Shown in pieces: positions 61,779-64,000 of a stretch of DNA of 64,000 nt. The DNA comes from Succinivibrio dextrinosolvens (GTDB taxonomy: Bacteria > Pseudomonadota > Gammaproteobacteria > Enterobacterales > Succinivibrionaceae): contig NZ_CP047056.1 of assembly GCF_011065405.1 (NCBI RefSeq), positions 2,254,747-2,318,746 on the forward strand, in the 5' to 3' direction. The position numbers and the translations under genes are program-made. Under the pieces are notes generated by a model. That model did not search any database and was not told the DNA's origin. It worked only from the letters and a program-made list of their open reading frames with translations. Positions within the stretch are counted from its first letter, which is position 1, and each line of letters begins with the position of its first letter.

Positions 61779-62288
61779 TTAAATGCCTAATAGAGGTTTT
61801 ATCTGACTGCACCATTCCTTAATGCGTTCGTCTGTCAGCTCAGGCTGATTGTCTTCATCGATTGCCAGACCAACAAAATGATCATGATCTAAAAGAGGCA
61901 GCGGACTGGTGAAATCATAGCCAACTGTTGGCCAGTAGCCTACAAAGTTTGCTCCTCTGTACTGGAATGTTTCATAAAGCATTCCCATCCCATCAAGAAA
62001 TGTATCTGGGTAGCCTACCTGATCGCCTGTGCCAAAGAGGGCTACTGTTTTGCCGGTAAAGTCCATCTTCTGTAGCTTAGGCATAAAATCATTCCAATCT
62101 TCCTGAAGTTCTCCGATACTCCAAGTTGATGTTCCGATAATGAGCTTCTTATAGTTTTCCATCTTATCGCCGTCTTTGCTGATATTGAAAATATCAACCT
62201 TATCAGCTCCAAGCTCATTAACTATTTTCTGGGCAACCTCTCCAGTTACGCCTGTATAAGTTCCATAAAAGAGTGCTACTTCTTTCAT
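61779..62288 (-). CDS. fldA: Flavodoxin, long-chain type
   Basis: A 169-residue flavin mononucleotide protein. The phosphate loop is TYTGVTGEVA, the first ring-stacking loop is GTSTWSIGELQEDW, and ALFGTGDQVGYPDTFLDGMG and DDHFVGLAID-like segments (HDHFVGLAIDEDNQPELT) match E. coli FldA. The approximately 20-residue insertion of long-chain flavodoxins is present. It is a one-electron carrier for anaerobic enzymes and biosynthesis. Single gene. Confidence 0.92.
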   Translation of the reverse strand: MKEVALFYGTYTGVTGEVAQKIVNELGADKVDIFNISKDGDKMENYKKLIIGTSTWSIGELQEDWNDFMPKLQKMDFTGKTVALFGTGDQVGYPDTFLDGMGMLYETFQYRGANFVGYWPTVGYDFTSPLPLLDHDHFVGLAIDEDNQPELTDERIKEWCSQIKPLLGI

Positions 62289-62505
62289 AAATCTTCCGAA
62301 TTTTAAAAATAACCAACACAGGAATTATATTTTTTACATGCGAAATAAAAAAGGCTTTTTGCTAACCTTTATCATCTTTGACGAAAAATCTTTGGTTTTG
62401 GAGAAAAAAGCCTGTAATACTGTTTTTTGGGGGGGTCAATGCGTTAGACTTGATAAACTTAATTGCTGTGGAGAATGCGTAAATTACGATATTTCTTGTC
62501 AAAGA

Positions 62506-62538
62506 GCTCTTTTCAGTTGAAAATTAATAGAAAAGAGC
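62506..62538 (-). terminator. Possible terminator after hpt
   Basis: GCTCTTTTC pairs with GAAAAGAGC (9 bp, 15-base loop), 27 bases past the hpt stop. It lacks a clear U-tract, so confidence is modest. Confidence 0.5.
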
Positions 62539-62564
62539 CTGTGTTGCGAAAAGTGTTATGAATA

Positions 62565-63104
62565 TTATTCCTCTTTAATAACAGCTTCATAAACAGCAGG
62601 AAGATTACGGTATCTACCGTCAAAATCCATGCCGTAACCTAAAATAAAGCCCCTATCTAGCTCAAAGCCGTAGTAGTCGATGTTAACGTCAACCTCACGA
62701 CGCTCTTTCTTGTTAATAAGTGCACAGAGCTTTACTGAATTGGCTCCTCGTTCTTTGAATACTTCCTGAACTCTTTTCATGGTCAGTCCTGAGTCAATTA
62801 GATCTTCGACTATAAGCACATTTTTTCCTGCCATATTGAATTTAACGTCTTCAATAATTTTTACAACACCTGTGGTTTCAGTGGCACTTCCGTATGAGGA
62901 TACTCGCATGAAATCTAAAGAAACTCTTGTGGAATCAATATTCTTGAGCAGATCTGAAAAGAAGATGACAGCACCACTTAAAACACCAACACAGATGAAG
63001 TCTTTTCCTTCATAGTCTCGGGTAATCTGTTCTCCTAGCTCTTTTACTCTTTTCTGAATCTGTTCTGCGGTAAATACTGGTTTTAATTCCTGAATTGTAA
63101 TCAT
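62565..63104 (-). CDS. hpt: Hypoxanthine phosphoribosyltransferase
   Basis: A 179-residue type I phosphoribosyltransferase with the PRPP loop VLIVEDLIDSGLT, the flexible-loop region MRVSSYGSATETTG and the purine-contact segment FELDRGFILGYGMDFDGRYRNLP. It salvages hypoxanthine (and guanine) to the nucleotide. I chose the ATG at 63104, preceded by GGAG, not the in-frame ATG 14 codons upstream. Single gene. Confidence 0.93.
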   Translation of the reverse strand: MITIQELKPVFTAEQIQKRVKELGEQITRDYEGKDFICVGVLSGAVIFFSDLLKNIDSTRVSLDFMRVSSYGSATETTGVVKIIEDVKFNMAGKNVLIVEDLIDSGLTMKRVQEVFKERGANSVKLCALINKKERREVDVNIDYYGFELDRGFILGYGMDFDGRYRNLPAVYEAVIKEE

Positions 63105-63338
63105 AATGAAAACTCCAGACAGGTTTTTCCTGTAGGTTATATTCAAGCAGAGAGGTTCTCTCTCGTACCTATAAAAATCTATGTATTATCACAATAGTAT
63201 GGTTTACTATTAGAAGTTATGAAGGGGTAATTATATCACTATTAGGCAGATAAATCGAAAAATGTGATGAGTTAGATGTTTTGAAAAAAATGATAGAGAA
63301 GTAAAGAGAACACAAAACAGAACGATAAGGTAAAATCA

Positions 63339-63414
63339 GCGTCCTGAGAAACAGGACGCAACAAATACATGTCATCATTAGATGAACATTTCAAATGTAG
63401 TTATCACTACATTT
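63339..63414. terminator. Two adjacent hairpins downstream of the DUF805 gene
   Basis: GCGTCCTG/CAGGACGC (63339-63359, 5-base loop) and AAATGTAGT/ACTACATTT (63393-63414, 4-base loop) lie in tandem after the DUF805 stop on the minus strand. The first is followed by TGATTTTA on that strand. Either may terminate. Confidence 0.55.
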
Positions 63415-63432
63415 CTACTTATTTTTTTCTTA

Positions 63433-63888
63433 CTATGCGTTAACAGCGGCCTTGTTTTCAACAAATTCGTAAGGCTTCTCTCCATACTTGTTAGGCCCTT
63501 GAGTACCTGGGAAAATGAAGTAGATGTTTAAGGCAATTGTTCCTAGACCTCCAATAGACACTACGAATATTCCAAAGTAAAGAAGTCCTGTACTTTGTAA
63601 ATAAATTCCTAGAATCATGATTAGAGTACCCACAAGAAAAACTAATGCAGGTGCAAACAGAATCTTTCCACTCCTACCTAGATCATGACAACGTCTTATG
63701 CACACTGTAATGCTTGGAACTATAAGTCCCAATGCGATCACTATGCCGATTAGTGGAATAAAATTTCCAATAAAATTCAGAATGTAGCATAACAGTATAA
63801 ACCACCAGTATTCGGAACGGCTTGCTCTACCCTGAATTGAAAAGTATTTTTGCATTAGGCAGGTTTTGATTGATTCTACGAAGGTCAT
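63433..63888 (-). CDS. DUF805 family inner-membrane protein
   Basis: A protein of about 151 residues that starts with a conserved polar segment, KYFSIQGRASRSEYWWFIL. It has four hydrophobic helices and the family's RRCHDLGRSGK motif after the second helix. I prefer the ATG at 63888, preceded by GGGA, over a TTG four codons upstream. Proteins of this family (E. coli YhaH, YhaI) are membrane proteins without a settled role. The region to its right (63901-64000) is AT-rich with no gene seen. Confidence 0.88.
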   Translation of the reverse strand: MTFVESIKTCLMQKYFSIQGRASRSEYWWFILLCYILNFIGNFIPLIGIVIALGLIVPSITVCIRRCHDLGRSGKILFAPALVFLVGTLIMILGIYLQSTGLLYFGIFVVSIGGLGTIALNIYFIFPGTQGPNKYGEKPYEFVENKAAVNA

Positions 63889-64000
63889 TTGATTTCCCAA
63901 TTTTCAATGTGTTTGTTTATGATAAAGGACAGTATTCTTTAATGAAAAACATAAATGAAATTTATTTTAATTTAAATATCTTGATAAATTAAAATTTATA

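Noticed and set aside
62338-62520. 60-codon frame between fldA and hpt
   Set aside because: No ribosome site, odd Cys/Trp-rich composition, and it covers a terminator-like hairpin; probably chance.

Overview
The window looks like part of the chromosome of an AT-rich, Gram-negative, gut- or rumen-type anaerobic gammaproteobacterium. My best guess is a member of the Succinivibrionaceae, from gene content and codon style rather than any marker gene. Supporting genes are an OmpA with the proteobacterial C-terminal domain, a PagL-type lipid A deacylase, a classical porin, EndA, YdfG, a YeaE-like reductase, long-chain flavodoxin, and several binding-protein-dependent sugar transporters. No tRNA, rRNA or CRISPR array was seen.

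Layout. 0-6.3 kb: start of a Gfo/Idh/MocA oxidoreductase, divergent LacI regulator, lipoprotein, MarR-cupin pair with two strong palindromic operators, pagL, thioredoxin, OhrR-like regulator and aldo/keto reductase. 6.5-7 kb: a leader with two mini-ORFs and a hairpin before a 62-residue protein. 7.1-10.3 kb: a glycerate kinase gene interrupted by one in-frame UGA, with a near-consensus sigma-54 promoter and an inverted repeat that probably binds the adjacent PrpR-like sigma-54 activator. 10.6-12.5 kb: an Rpn/PD-(D/E)XK nuclease gene followed by three tandem free-standing copies of its C-terminal module, each with a different number of 4-residue EGRE repeats. 12.6-27.3 kb: a sugar or polyol locus (two dehydrogenases, an SDR, FGGY kinase, ABC transporter, DUF4432 epimerase-like protein, orphan binding protein, GH1 glycosidase) with a ROK regulator and a shared 13-bp operator motif. 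27.5-33.2 kb: MFS exporter, dCMP deaminase, ydfG, ompA, endA and a frameshifted small gene. 33.3-36.1 kb: a TRAP transporter. 36.4-43.2 kb: L-arabinose isomerase and a four-component ABC sugar transporter.

43.4-60 kb is an accessory island. It has two AAA-ATPase/PD-(D/E)XK (DUF1703-type) genes, a porin, an intact IS4-family insertion sequence, a TnpB/IS605 scar, a 31-bp duplicate of the start of one ATPase gene, a type III secretion (CesT-like) chaperone candidate, a GltS symporter paired with a lipoprotein TAXI binding protein, a 1775-residue effector-like protein and a decayed IS4 transposase. 60-64 kb returns to core genes: an NSS symporter, fldA, hpt and a DUF805 membrane protein.

The observations most worth following are (1) the Rpn nuclease with tandem stand-alone C-terminal modules, a likely expanded form of the intragenic Rpn toxin-antitoxin arrangement; (2) the giant effector-like protein in one transcription unit with a TAXI-GltS pair and near a CesT-like chaperone; and (3) the sigma-54-controlled glycerate kinase with a UGA at what appears to be a Trp codon. 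All function calls come from reading sequence and remembered family features; no database search was run.
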